Shown here: one piece after another, positions 1 through 11,300 of the stretch
Numbering within the stretch: the first letter of the stretch is position 1
Layout of the letters: each line of letters begins with the position of its first letter
The notes under the pieces: model-generated
Told to the model about the DNA's origin: nothing
What the model saw: the letters and a program-made list of their open reading frames with translations, nothing else
Database searches by the model: none
DNA from: Megalobrama amblycephala
Taxonomy: Eukaryota > Chordata > Actinopteri > Cypriniformes > Xenocyprididae
Direction: 5' to 3'
Length of the DNA stretch: 64,000 bases
Assembly: GCF_018812025.1 (NCBI RefSeq)
Contig: NC_063053.1
Location: 14,240,623-14,304,622, forward strand
Program-made: the position numbers and the translations under genes

Positions 1-2482
1 ATTATTGTGACGCGAGAGCATATCAATGTAATGCGCGAGCGCAAATCTGTCCGCTCGCGCGCGGATTTCCTCTGCTCTCGCGCAAATCTGTCCGCTCGCG
101 CGCGGATTTCCTTTGCTCTCGCGCAAATCTGGACGCGCGCGCTCAAATATACAGTGCTCTCTTATGAACTGCCTCTCCTCTCGCTCAGATATTGCGTGTG
201 CACGCTCAAACTGTTTCCTGCGTGCTCAAACGTGTCCTGCGCGCTCAAACTGCACATGTGCGCTCACGAATCTCTCCGTGCTCTTGCAGAAATTAATTTG
301 CTTTTGGATTAAATGCTGTCAAAAGTTATAAACCAATCAGAAGAGACGACTGATCCATGAAAATGCTACATGGAATCTTATTGGCTGAGAGTGAACTGCG
401 CCTGGAATTCTTTCGACAAAAATATATATTTTATTTCTTTACAATTTAATAATATTTATCAAATGTAACCTAGTCTAACTGCATCACATTACAGGTCAAA
501 CCCCTATTTATCTAAACAAACAAACAAAAAATGTTTCTTAAAGTTATTGTGGTCATACGTTTTGTGTTGAAATTAAAAAAAAAAAAAAAATAGGTAACAT
601 TTTACAATATGGTTTTTATTTGTTAACATTAGTTAATGTATTATCTAACATGAACTAACAATGTGCAATACATTACTGTAATTATTAATCTTTGTTAACG
701 TTAAAAATACAGCTGTTTGTTGGTTGTTTACTTCACAGTGCATTTAATAATGTTAACAAATACAACATTTGATTTTAATAACGTATTAGTAAATGTTGAA
801 ATTAACATTAACAAATATTAATAAATGCTGAAGAAGAGCAATTCATTATTAGTTAATGTTAACTAATGCAGTTAAATAATGTTAACGCAACCTTATTGTA
901 AAGTATTACCAACAAACATCTTCTGATTTAAGACCGAACAAGATCAGGGTCAAATCGTCATTCCCTTAATACTTAATGTGGAGATCACATACCACCATAG
1001 TCAATTTCTTTTGAGGTCTGGTATAAAACATGACATACAAAAATACCTAAGCTCTTGTGTATGCACGATTAAGCAAAAGAACGCGATCTTATTCCTAAAT
1101 GACAACGATTCGGTTATGTCTATTAAACCTTTTGAAATTACAATCATACCAGAATATTTAAACCTGCTTTTGCATTGCTGCTGAAAGCAGTGGTCATGTA
1201 AGCTATATGTTTTAAACAGCTTCACAAAGTGTTTTCAACAATATACTATTGCTACATCTGTGTTGCAAACATTAAATAATAATGCAAGTATTGCAATAAC
1301 AATTTATAGTCTGAATATACACTGATTTCAGCAATTAAAATAAGTAGCTAAATGAATGTTGAAACTAATGTTGTTACACTGTTCTGCCAGTAGGTGGTGA
1401 CCAGTGACTGTTAAAATGTATTTGATGTATCAGAATGTATTTGATGTATCAGAATCATTAATTCCAGACCTCAAAAGAAATTGACTATGGTGGTATGTGA
1501 TCTCCACATTAAGTATTAAGGGAATGACGATTTGACCCTGATCTTGTTCGGTCTTAAATCAGAAGATGTTTGTTGGTAATACTTTACAATAAGGTTGCGT
1601 TAACATTATTTAACTGCATTAGTTAACATTAACTAATAATGAATTGCTCTTCTTCAGAATTTATTAATATTTGTTAATGTTAATTTCAACATTTACTAAT
1701 ACGTTATTAAAATCAAATGTTGTATTTGTTAACATTATTAAATGCACTGTGAAGTAAACAACCAACAAACAGCTGTATTTTTAACGTTAACAAAGATTAA
1801 TAATTACAGTAATGTATTGCACATTGTTAGTTCATGTTAGATAATACATTAACTAATGTTAACAAATAAAAACCATATTGTAAAATGTTACCTATTTTTT
1901 TTTTTTTTTAAATTTCATCACAAAACGTATGACCACAATAACTTTAAGAAACATTTTTTGTTTGTTTGTTTAGATAAATAGGGGTTTGACCTGTAATGTG
2001 ATGCAGTTAGACTAGGTTACATTTGATAAATATTATTAAATTGTAAAGAAATAAAATATATATTTTTGTCGAAAGAATTCCAGGCGCAGTTCACTCTCAG
2101 CCAATAAGATTCCATGTAGCATTTTCATGGATCAGTCGTCTCTTCTGATTGGTTTATAACTTTTGACAGCATTTAATCCAAAAGCAAATTAATTTCTGCA
2201 AGAGCACGGAGAGATTCGTGAGCGCACGTGCAGTTTGAGCGCGCAGGACACGTTTGAGCACGCAGGAAACAGTTTGAGCGTGCACACGCAATATCTGAGC
2301 AAGAGGAGAGGCAGTTCATAAGAGAGCACTGTATATTTGAGCGCGCGCGTCCAGATTTGCGCGAGAGCAAAGGAAATCCGCGCGCGAGCGGACAGATTTG
2401 CGCGAGAGCAGAGGAAATCCGCGCGCGAGCGGACAGATTTGCGCTCGCGCATTACATTGATATGCTCTCGCGTCACAATAAT
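1..2482. mobile_element. Long inverted-repeat (foldback) element, left end outside window
   Basis: Positions 1-1020 reappear as reverse complement at about 1465-2482, leaving a 444-bp loop. The arms match closely base for base over 1 kb apart from small indels. The outer about 300 bp of each arm are rich in CpG and carry short internal repeats built on cgcgagcgcaaatctg and gctcgcgcgcggatttcc; the inner part is AT-rich and full of gttaacatta motifs. Position 1 pairs with about 2482, so the left arm may run further outside the window. No transposase is visible and the short reading frames in the arms are mirror images of each other, so I read none as genes. Family unassigned; a foldback-type DNA transposon is the likeliest class. 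Confidence 0.8.
1417..1455. repeat. Short direct repeat in the foldback loop
   Basis: The string aatgtatttgatgtatcag occurs twice in tandem in the loop between the two long arms. A simple local duplication. Confidence 0.7.
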
Positions 2483-3016
2483 GTGCTCTCGACAATTGAC
2501 AGTAAAATAACGCCATATTTTTGAGGAGGCGTGGCTTTGAACAGGAAGGGTGGGATGTACGCTTTCAATAGGTTGTTTACAAATGACGTCACAGGCTGGC
2601 GCGAAATGCAGATGGAGGGCAAGAACTGATTTTCATTTGTTTTCTGGAGTAGAAGGATGTCCATGCCCAGTTGCATAAAGCACCTTAAGTGTAATTTTCC
2701 TTAGTATAACATATGTTTTGGAAAACTTCACCATTAGTGTTACACGGAGCGAGCAGGTTTGGGCTCTTTATATGATAAACATTTTAATTTTAAGCATTTA
2801 TTCACATGAACATTGATCAAATTACATATGTATCTCTATTAACAAATAATGTGTCCATGGCAACAATAGAATTTTATAACGGCAAAACCTGGGTCACTGT
2901 TGTGAAACACTTAAAGGTTAAAGGGATTATAAATGAAATACCTTTAAGTCATTCCCATAGATAAGGGGAAAATCATACTTTAAATCTCATACTTGAGGAA
3001 AAAACTTGAGTTGCGT
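2483..3016. other. Intergenic, no gene seen
   Basis: AT-rich sequence after the foldback element. I see no coding exon, RNA gene or clear repeat. Confidence 0.5.
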
Positions 3017-3210
3017 TAGTTAGTGCCGATAGCCTTGTGGGTAACACACCAACATATGGTGCTGTTGTTCTTTGGGTGACATGAGTTTAAGTCCTGGCTT
3101 GTGGACCTCTCCAGATCCCATCCCCTCTCACTTTGCTTCCTGTCTACATACAGTTGTATCACAATAAAATAAAATAATAGGCACAAATAAAAAGCAAAAA
3201 TGCAAAAAAA
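3017..3210 (+). mobile_element. tRNA-derived SINE
   Basis: The head reads like a tRNA: an A-box-like stretch (gatagccttgtgggtaa) at about 3028 and a B-box-like stretch (gagtttaagtcctgg) at about 3084. It is followed by a pyrimidine-rich body (cagatcccatcccctctc) and an A-rich tail (cacaataaaataaaataata). This build, with the same tail, is typical of an abundant SINE in cyprinid genomes. Exact subfamily not assigned. Confidence 0.7.
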
Positions 3211-3237
3211 AAAAGAAAAAAAAAAGAAAAGAATCTT

Positions 3238-3370
3238 TAAACTGATGCTGGTTAAGCTCCATCCACAGACAGAATAGAATCAACATTTTGTTTAAGCCAC
3301 TACATCAACATCTCTCATCATATGGTAGGGGAAATGGATTCTTTGCCGTTGGATACTGTTCCCCCCCATG

Positions 3371-3402
<32 letters not shown>

Positions 3403-3560
3403 AGAAGGTTCTAATATTTATCAAACTGATGCTGGTTGAGATCCATCCACACATTAGAATAGAATCAGCATCTTTCAAGCCACTACATCAACATCTCTCA
3501 TCATGGGGGTGAGAAAATGGATTCTGACAACTGGATTGTTTGCCATCAGATTCTGTTCCC
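3238..3560. repeat. Direct duplication, two diverged copies, with poly-T tract
   Basis: The segment beginning aaactgatgctggtt at about 3239 recurs at about 3424. Both copies contain the same stretch ending in cactacatcaacatctctcatca and then a gttccccccatg motif. A run of 27 T (3371-3397) lies between the copies. Confidence 0.7.
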
Positions 3561-3569
3561 CCCATGGTT

Positions 3570-3720
3570 CTTACAAAGTGAACCCAGATAGCAACTTTGT
3601 ATCTGCCACGCATGGTTTGATGATCTGGGCCACATCTGACATGGAATGATGGCACTTGGCGGACCGCTCCTGTTTGCCAGATCTGAGCCACAAGCAGGCC
3701 ATAGCAATGTCATGTCAGCC
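3570..3720. repeat. Dispersed repeat fragment, also at 11950-12015 inverted
   Basis: Short words such as gatagcaactttgtatctgccac and gatgatctgggccacat are shared in reverse orientation with 11950-12015 (tggcccagatcatcatacc, acaaagttgctatatgggcc). I take both as fragments of one dispersed repeat family. Confidence 0.5.
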
Positions 3721-3939
3721 AAGAGCAAAGAAATAAATCAGAACAGGACTGTATCTGAGCCATAAAATCTTTATAAATTATTTATAGAATCATCTTAGCA
3801 TTAACAGGCCTGTTAACAAATAGAATCACTGATGGAATAAAGAGAATAGAAAAAAGAGACAAAAAGAAACACAAGAGCTTTAACTGACTCCCAATCTTAG
3901 AAGAAATCTACTGAACATAAAAGAAGACATTAAATCTCT

Positions 3940-6818
3940 TCAGATCTCAAGGTTGCTGGGTTACGAGATCTCAATGACGGTCGGTTTTTATTTGGTTACG
4001 AGATCTCAATGACAGTCAGTTTTGCTGGGTTACGAGATCTCAATGACGGTTGGATTTATTCGGTTATGAGATTTAAATGACGGTCGGTTTTATTCCGTTG
4101 TGAGATTTCAAAATTTCAGTGATGGCCGGTTTTGTTCAGTTACGAGATCTCAATGCTGGTTGGTTTTGTTCTGTTACGAGATTTCAATGATGTTCAGTTG
4201 TGTTCCATTAAGAGATTTCGATGATGTTCGGTTTTATTCAGTTACGAGATTTCAATGACATCTGTTTTATACGGTTGTGATATTTCAGGGATGGCCGGAT
4301 TTGTTCGGTTATGAGATTTCAATCGTGGTTGGTTTTATTCGGTTACGAGATTTCAATGACGTCTGTTTAAGTCGTCTGTGAGATTTTGAGATTTCAGTGA
4401 TGGCCGGTTTTGTTCGGGTTAAGAGATCTCAATGATGGTTGGTGTTCTTCCGTTTCAGTATTTCAATGATGGGTGGGTGTTTTTTGGTTACGAGATTGCA
4501 ATGGTGATCGGTTTTATTCGGTTTCGAGATTTCAATGATGGTCAGTTTTGTTTTGTTTCAACATCTCAATGATGGTTGGTTTTCTTCCGTTTTGAGATTT
4601 CAATGATGGGCGGGTTTTGTTCCTTCAGGAGATATCAATGACGGTTGTTTTTATTCGGTTACGAGATATCAATGATGTCTGTTTTATTCGGTTGTGAGAT
4701 TTTGAGATTTCAGTGACGGCCAGTTTTATTCGGTTGTGAGATTTCGAAATTTCAGTGAGGGATGGTTTAGTTCAGTTATGAGATCTTAATGATGTTCGGT
4801 TGTGTTCCTTCACGAGATTTCAGTGATGGTCATTTTTATTTGGTTGCAAGATTTCAAAGATGGTCGGTTTTGTTTCGAGATCTCAATGACGCTTAGTTTT
4901 GTTCCTTTGTTCCTCAATGACGCTCAGTTTTGATAATTCAATGACGGTAGGATTTATTCGGTTACAAGATTTCAATGATGTCTGTGTTATTCGGTTGTGA
5001 GATTTCGAGAATTCAGTGATGGACGGTTTTGTTCGGTTATGAGATTTCAATGACTGGCGGTTTTGCTGGGTTACGAGATGTCAGTGACGGTCGGTTTTGC
5101 TGGGTTACCAGGTCTCAATGACAATCAGTTTTATTAAGTTACGAGATCTCAATGATAGTCGGTTTTATTCTGTTACGAGATCTCAGTGGCGGTCAGCTTT
5201 CAAAAGTTACGAGCTTTCAAAAGGAGGCCGGTTTTGTTCCTTCGCTCTCTTACAAGATTTCAAAGACAAAGGTGATCGGTTTTGTTCCGTCACGAGATTT
5301 GACTGATGTCTGGTTTTGTTAGGTTAGGCAATCTCAGTGGCAGTGGGCTTTGTTCAGTCATGAGCTTTCAAAAAACAGCCGCTTTTATTCCTTTGCTCTC
5401 TTAAGAGATTTCGAAAACAAAGGCGGTTGATTTTGTTCTGTCACAAGATTTTACTGGCGGCTGGTTTTGTTAGGTTACGCAATCTCAGTGGCAGTGGGAT
5501 TTTGTTCTGTCATGAGCTTTCAAAAGACTGTCGCTTTTGTTCCTTTGCTCTCTTACGAGATTTCAATGACGTCTGTTTAAGTCGTTTGTGAGATTTTGAG
5601 ATTTCAGTGATGGCTGGTTTTGTTCGGTTAAGAGATCTCAATGATGGTTGGTGTTCTTCCGTTTCAGTATTTCAATGATGGGTGGGTGTTTGGTTGCGAG
5701 ATTGCAATGGTGATCGGTTTTATTCGGTTTCGAGATTTCAATGATGGTTGGTTTTGTTTTGTTTCAACATCTCAATGATGGTTGGTTTTCTTCCATTTTG
5801 AGATTTCAATGATGGGCGGGTTTTGTTCCTTCACAAGATTTCAATGACGGTTGTTTTTATTCGTTTTTTTTATTCGGTTACGAGATATCAATGATGTCTG
5901 TTTTATTCGGTTGTGAGATTTTGAGATTTCAATGATGGCCAGTTTTATTCGGTTGTGAGATTTTCGAAATTTCAGTGACGGATGGTTTAATTCAGTTACG
6001 AGATCTTAATGATGTTCGGTTGTCTTCCTTCACGAGATTTCAGTGACGGTCGTTTTTATTCGGTTGCAAGATTTCAAAGATGGTCGGTTTTGTTTCGAGA
6101 TCTCAATGACGCTCAGTTTTGTTCCTTCGCTCTTACAAGATTTCAAAGACAAAGGCGGTCGGTTTTGTTCCGTCACAAGATTTCACTGATGTCCGGTTTT
6201 GTTAGGTTAGGCAATCTCAGTGGCAGTGGGCTTTGTTCAGTCATGAGCTTTCAAAAAACAGCCACTTTTGTTCCTTTGCTCTCAAGAGATTTCGAAAACA
6301 AAGGCGGTTGATTTTGTTCTGTCACGAGATTTTACTGGCGGCTGGTTTTGTTAGGTTACGCAATCTCAGTGGCTGTGGGAATTTGTTCTGTCATGAGCTT
6401 TCAAAAGACTGTCGCTTTTTTTCCCCTTTGCTCTCTTACGAGATTTTAAAGACAAAGGCGGTTGGTTTTGTTCCATCAAAAGATTTCACTGATGACCTGT
6501 AATGTTAGGTTAGGCAATCTCAGTGGTGGTGGGCTTTGTTCAGTCATGAGCTTTCAAAGGACGGCCACTTTTGTTCCTTTGCTCTCTTACGAGATTTCAA
6601 AGACAAAGGCGGTTGGTTTTGTTTGGTTAGGCAACCTCATTGGCGGTGGGCTTTGTTCTGTCATGAACTTTCAAAAGAAGGCCGGTTTTGTTTTTTCGCT
6701 CTCATGTGAGATTTTGAAGACAAAGGCGGTCGGTTTTGTTCCATCACAAGATTTCACTAATGGCTGATTTTGTTTGGTTAGGCAATCTCAGTCGCGGTGG
6801 GCTTTGTTCTATCATGAC
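3940..6818. repeat. Degenerate minisatellite array, part 1
   Basis: Tandem monomers of about 34-37 bp share the core ttacgagatttcaatgacgg followed by tcggttttattcgg. Neighbouring monomers differ by many substitutions. From about 5220 on, four monomer types begin to alternate, including a 45-bp type with ctctcttacgagatttc and aaagacaaaggcggtcgg. A stretch beginning at about 4351 is repeated from about 5563, so the array also grew by duplication of blocks near 1 kb. The reading frames of about 100 codons inside it merely repeat the monomers and have no gene-like context. Confidence 0.9.
6811..6818. repeat. 8-bp target site duplication (left), hAT
   Basis: The word atcatgac here is repeated exactly at 8116-8123 on the other side of the inserted element. 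Confidence 0.85.
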
Positions 6819-8115
6819 TAGTTGTAACGATATATCACGGTATGGATACGTACGATTATCATATCGTGTACATTTGCTTACTTAAGGTATGGTTAAAAAA
6901 ATAAAATAAAATAAAAAATCAAGACGCAGAATTTCACTTGCGCATAGACAACAACTTTCCACTTAACTAAACTTGCTCCACACCCACACATACAGCAGAC
7001 AATGTCAGAGACAGAAGTTGCTATCTCTATTCTCTGTGCCCCGTTGAAAAATAAGTTACAATTTGCAGAATGGGAATACTTTATATATAGAAAAACAAAC
7101 GCGGGGCTGTCCTCGAGTGTAGATATCCAAAAATAATGCGGGCGCAAAGTAGGCCTACCTGCAAAAGGAGGAAACGCATCAAACATGTTGACCTATATTC
7201 GAGAACACCATCCGTGTAACGTTAGATGCAGGTATGTTCCGTTTATAACTTAGATCGTATGATGTGCGTGATGGAGAGGGAATCCCGGAATCCAGTCATG
7301 AAAATGGAATGTACAGTATGACGCAGCGATGTCAGGTAAAAACGCGCGATTTGTTGGACTGATGAATAAAACGAAAGCAGAGCTGTACAATAAATCAAAT
7401 CGCGACATGGTCTAGGCGGGGTCTTTGAATATTAAACGCAAACAGACTGCTGTATAAATATATCTGTCTGTTTAAAGTGTCTGCCTGTGTGAATGAGCTG
7501 CGCTGTTTCGTGTACTACATACTTAAGTATGCGCGGCGCTCTTATTGTTTTTTTTTAAGTGTTTGCCGTCTCGATATCAGAGGACATGAACACAAACATA
7601 TCCATGGTTGCTCTGAAATAGCGCTTAATAAGCATTTCATCATTTTATTTGAGAAAAACCATTGTCAAATACACTGAAACTCAAAGCTCTTCACTACATC
7701 CCGTCAAAATAAAAGACCGCTTTTTAACTCGAAAAATTGACAAATTTATTATGATTGTTAAATAGAATGTACTTTTCGAAATAATTATAAAAAAGGTTAA
7801 TTTAATTTCCATCATTTTTGATAATATTTGTATTAAAAAAATAAAAGCCAGAAGAATTAAGTCAAAGCAGAATTTCTGAATTTTAATTATTAATAAAAGT
7901 TGTTCAATTTCTAATCCATAATAATTTATTAAATGTATTTGATTGTTTTTGATTATTGAAATCTGAATAGAGAAAACAAACATTTTAATTAATTTATTGG
8001 TCATTTTAATTGATGATATAAATAAAAATTGATTGTTAAATACCGTATACCGTGAACCGTGATATTTACTCAGACGGTTATCATACCGTGGAAATCTCAT
8101 ACCGTTACAACCCTA
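6819..8115. mobile_element. hAT DNA transposon, decayed, inserted in the minisatellite
   Basis: A 1297-bp segment interrupts the array. It begins tagttgtaacgata and ends cgttacaaccta-like (gttacaaccc ta), giving imperfect terminal inverted repeats of about 12 bp (TAG-GTTGTAACG). It is flanked by the exact 8-bp duplication atcatgac, which is the hAT signature. Subterminal copies of tatcataccgtg-like words occur near both ends. A BED-finger-like exon remnant lies inside (7002-7231); the remainder is AT-rich and non-coding, so the element is not autonomous now. Confidence 0.85.
7002..7231 (+). pseudogene. Remnant of a BED-type zinc finger exon (hAT transposase 5' part)
   Basis: Reading from the ATG at 7002 gives a start MSETEVAIS and then the pattern WEYF..., a stop codon, C-G-R-K, AKGGNASNML and REHHP, ending at a splice donor (ag|gtatgt) at 7232. 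Trp-x-x-Phe, a Cys, the AKGG-x-x-SN motif and a His-His end are hallmarks of the BED zinc finger at the N terminus of hAT transposases. The in-frame TAA just before the CGRK stretch and the absence of the first zinc-binding Cys show it is dead. The catalytic exon is missing from the element. The assignment rests on motif recognition only. Confidence 0.6.
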
Positions 8116-8123
8116 ATCATGAC
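8116..8123. repeat. 8-bp target site duplication (right), hAT
   Basis: Exact copy of the atcatgac found at 6811-6818; the minisatellite monomer continues directly after it. Confidence 0.85.
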
Positions 8124-10730
8124 CATTCAAAAGACGGCCACTTTTATTCCTTCGCTCTCTTACGAGATTTTGAAGACAAAGGCAATCGGTTTTGTTCTGT
8201 CACGAGATTTCACTGATGTCCAGTTTTGTTAAAAGATTTCAGATTTCAAAGACAAAGGCAGTTGGTTTTGGTCCGTCACAAGATTTCACTGATGTCCGGT
8301 TTTGTTTGGTTAGGCATTCTCAGTGGTGGTGGCCATTGTTCTCTCATGAGCTTTCAAAAGATGGCCACTTTTGTTCCTTCGCTCTCTTACGAGATTTCAA
8401 AGACAAAGGCAATCGGTTTTGTTCTGTCACGAGATTTCACTGATGTCCAGTTTTGTTAAAAGATTTCAGATTTCAAAGACAAAGGCAGTTGGTTTTGGTC
8501 CGTCACGAGATTTCACTGATGTCCTGTTTTGTTAGGATAGGCAATCTCGGTTGTGGGGTTTTGTTCTGTCATGAGCTTTCAAAGGACGGCCACTTTTGTT
8601 CCTTCACTCTCTTACTAGATTTTGAAGACAAAGGCGGTCGGTTTTGTTCCTTCGCTCTCTTACGAGATTTTGAAGACAAAGGTGGTCGGTTTAGTTCAGT
8701 CAATTTTGTTCTGTCACGAGATTTCACTGGTGGTTGGTTTTGTTAGGTTACGTGATCTCAGTGGTGGTGGGATTTTGTTCTGTCATGAGCTTTCAAAGGA
8801 CGGCCACTTTTGTTCCTTTGCTCTCTTACGAGATTTCAAAGACAAAGGCGGTTGGTTTTGTTCGGTTAGGCAACCTCATTGGCGGTGGACATTGTTCTGT
8901 CATGAGCTTTCAAAATATGGCCGGTTTTGTTCGTTCGCTCTCTTACGAGATTTTGAAGGCGGTCGGTTTTGTTTTGTCATGAGATTTCACTGATGTCTGT
9001 TTTTTTTAGGTCAGGCAATCTCAGTGGCGGTGGGATTTCGTTCTGTCATGAGCTTTCAAAAGACGGCTGGTTTTGCTCCTTCACTCTCTTACGAGATTTC
9101 AAAGACAAAGGCGGTCGGTTTTGTTCTGTCACAAGATTTCACTGATGGCTAGTTTTGTTTGATTAGGCAATCTCAGTCGCGGTGGACTTTGTTCTATCAT
9201 GAACGTTCAAAAGATGGCCGCTTTTGTTCCTTCGCTCTCTTACGAGATTTTGAAGGCGGTCGGTTTTGTTTTGTCATGAGATTTCACTGATGTCTGTTTT
9301 TTTTAGGTCAGGCAATCTCAGTGGCGGTGGGATTTCGTTCTGTCATGAGCTTTCAAAAAACAGCCGCTTTTGTTCCTACGCTCTCTTACGAGATTTCAAA
9401 AACAAAGGCGGTCGATTTTGTCGGTCACAAGATTTCACTTATGGCTGGTTTTGTATGTTTAGGCAATCTCAGTGGTGGTGGGGATTGTTCGGTCATGAGC
9501 TTTCAAAATACGGCCGGTTTTGTACCTTCGTTCTCTTACAAGATTTCGAAGATAAAGGCGGTTGATTTTTTCGGTCACAAGATTTCACTGATGGTCGGTT
9601 TTGTTAGGTTACGCATATATCAGTGGCATTGGGATTTTGTTCTGTCATGAGCTTTCAAAAGATGGCCGGATTTGTTCTTTTTCTCTCTTACGAGATTTCG
9701 AAGACAAAGGATGTCGATTTTTTTTGGACCCGAGATTTCACTGGCGGCTGGTTTTGTTAGGTTATGCAATCTCAGTGGTCGGCGGATTTTGTTCTGTCAT
9801 GAGCTTTCAAAAGATGGCCACTTTTGTTCCTTCGGTCTCTTACGAGATTTCAAAGACAAAGGCAGTTGGTTTTGGCCCATCACAAGATTTCACTGATGTC
9901 TGGTTTTGTTTGGTTAGGCAATCTCAGTGGTGGTGGGCATTGTTTTGACATGAGCTTTCAAAATACGGCCGGTTTTGTTCCTTCGCTCTCTTACGAGATT
10001 TTGAAGACAAAGGCGGTCAGTTTTGTTCCGTCACGAGATTTCACTGATGTCCGGGTTTGTTAAGTTAGGCAATCTCAGTGGTGGTGGGATTTTGTTCTGT
10101 CATGAGCTTTCAAAGGACGGGCACTTTGGTTCCTTCGCTCTCTTAAGAGATTTCAAAGACAAAGGCGGTTGGTTTTGTTTGGTTAGGCAACCTCATTGGC
10201 GGTTGGCTTTGTTCTGTCATGATCTTTCAAAAGACAGCTGGTTTTGTTTTTTTTGTTCTCTTATGAGATTTTGAAGACAAAGGCAGTCAGTTTTTTTCCG
10301 TAACAAGATTTCACTGATGTCCTGTTTTGTTTGGTTAGGCAATCTCAGTGGTGGTGGGCACTGTTTTGTCATGAGCTTTCAAAATACGGTCGGTTTTATA
10401 CCTTCGTTCTCTTACGAGATTTCGAAGACAAAGGCGGTTGATTTTTTCAGTCACGAGATTTCACTGGCGGCTGGTTTTGTTAGGTTACACGATCTCAGTC
10501 GCGGTGGACTTTGTTCTATCATGAGCATTCAAAAGATGGCCGCTTTTGTTCCTTCGCTTGTTTACGAGATTTTGAAGACAAAAGCGGTCGGTTTTGTTCT
10601 GTCATGAGATTTCACTGATGTCCGGTTTTGTTAGGTTAAGCAATCTGAGTGGTGGTGGGATTTCGTTCTGTCATGAGCTTTCAAAAGACGGTCGCTTTTG
10701 TTCCATTAAAAGATTTCACTGATGGCTGGG
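8116..10730. repeat. Minisatellite array, part 2: higher-order repeat of about 150 bp
   Basis: Four related monomers follow in fixed order: a 45-bp type (ttcgctctcttacgagattt, then aaagacaaaggcgg), a type with gtcacgagatttcactgatg, a type with aggcaatctcagtggcgg, and a type with tcatgagctttcaaaagacgg. The marker ctctcttacgag recurs at spacings of mostly 144-154 bp between about 8935 and 10553, with a few near 120 bp where one monomer is missing. Copies are more alike than the monomers of part 1, suggesting more recent unequal exchange. Confidence 0.9.
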
Positions 10731-10866
10731 TGTAAAGGGTGTAACCCTGGGGCAAAAATAATCCCTACATTACATCACATACCATGCAGTTAGTTAGCTA
10801 CTTTCACATCACAAATGATAGTACCATATTTAGTTCTTACAACTTACATGGAAGCACTCTTGTTTT
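10731..10866. other. Non-repeat interruption of the minisatellite
   Basis: About 135 bp with no monomer similarity, starting at gtgtaaagggtgtaaccctgg. It may be a transposon remnant; I could not find inverted ends or a target duplication. Confidence 0.4.
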
Positions 10867-11300
10867 TGGTTGTGAGGTTTCAAGATTCCAGTGACGGACG
10901 GTTTTGTTCGGTTACGACACCTCAATGACGGTTGGTTTTCTTCCATTTTGAGATTTCAATGATGATTGGTTTTGATTGGTTACGAGATTTCAATGGCGAT
11001 CGGTTTCATGCAGTTATGAGATTTCAATGGCGATCGGTTTCATTCTGTTTCGAGATTTCAATGACGGTCAGTTTTGTTTAGTTTCGAGATCTCAATGATG
11101 GTCAGTTTTGTTCCTTCATGAGATTTCAACGATGGTCGGTTTTTCAGTGTCAGTTTTGTTCCATTACTAAATTTCAATGACAGTCTTTTTTGTTCCCTTA
11201 CACGATTTAAATGATGGTCGGTTTTGTTTCTTTGTTCTTTTACAAGATTTCAAAGACAGATGGTTTTGTTTCATTACCAGATTTCGATGACAGTTTTCAA
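10867..11300. repeat. Minisatellite array, part 3
   Basis: Simple 34-37 bp monomers again (ttacgagatttcaatggcga, then tcggttt), as in part 1, without the four-monomer order. The array fades out at about 11300. Confidence 0.85.

Noticed and set aside
7681..8100. 139-codon open frame on the minus strand
   Set aside because: Lies in very AT-rich DNA at the end of the hAT element and reads into its terminal repeat; composition is Ile/Leu/Lys/Phe-rich without any motif.
6009..10607. Many overlapping open frames of 75-125 codons with repeated peptides such as GFVRLGNLSGGG and CHELSKDG
   Set aside because: They are translations of the minisatellite monomers, change frame with every indel, and have no start, splice or domain context. 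Not a repeat-protein gene.
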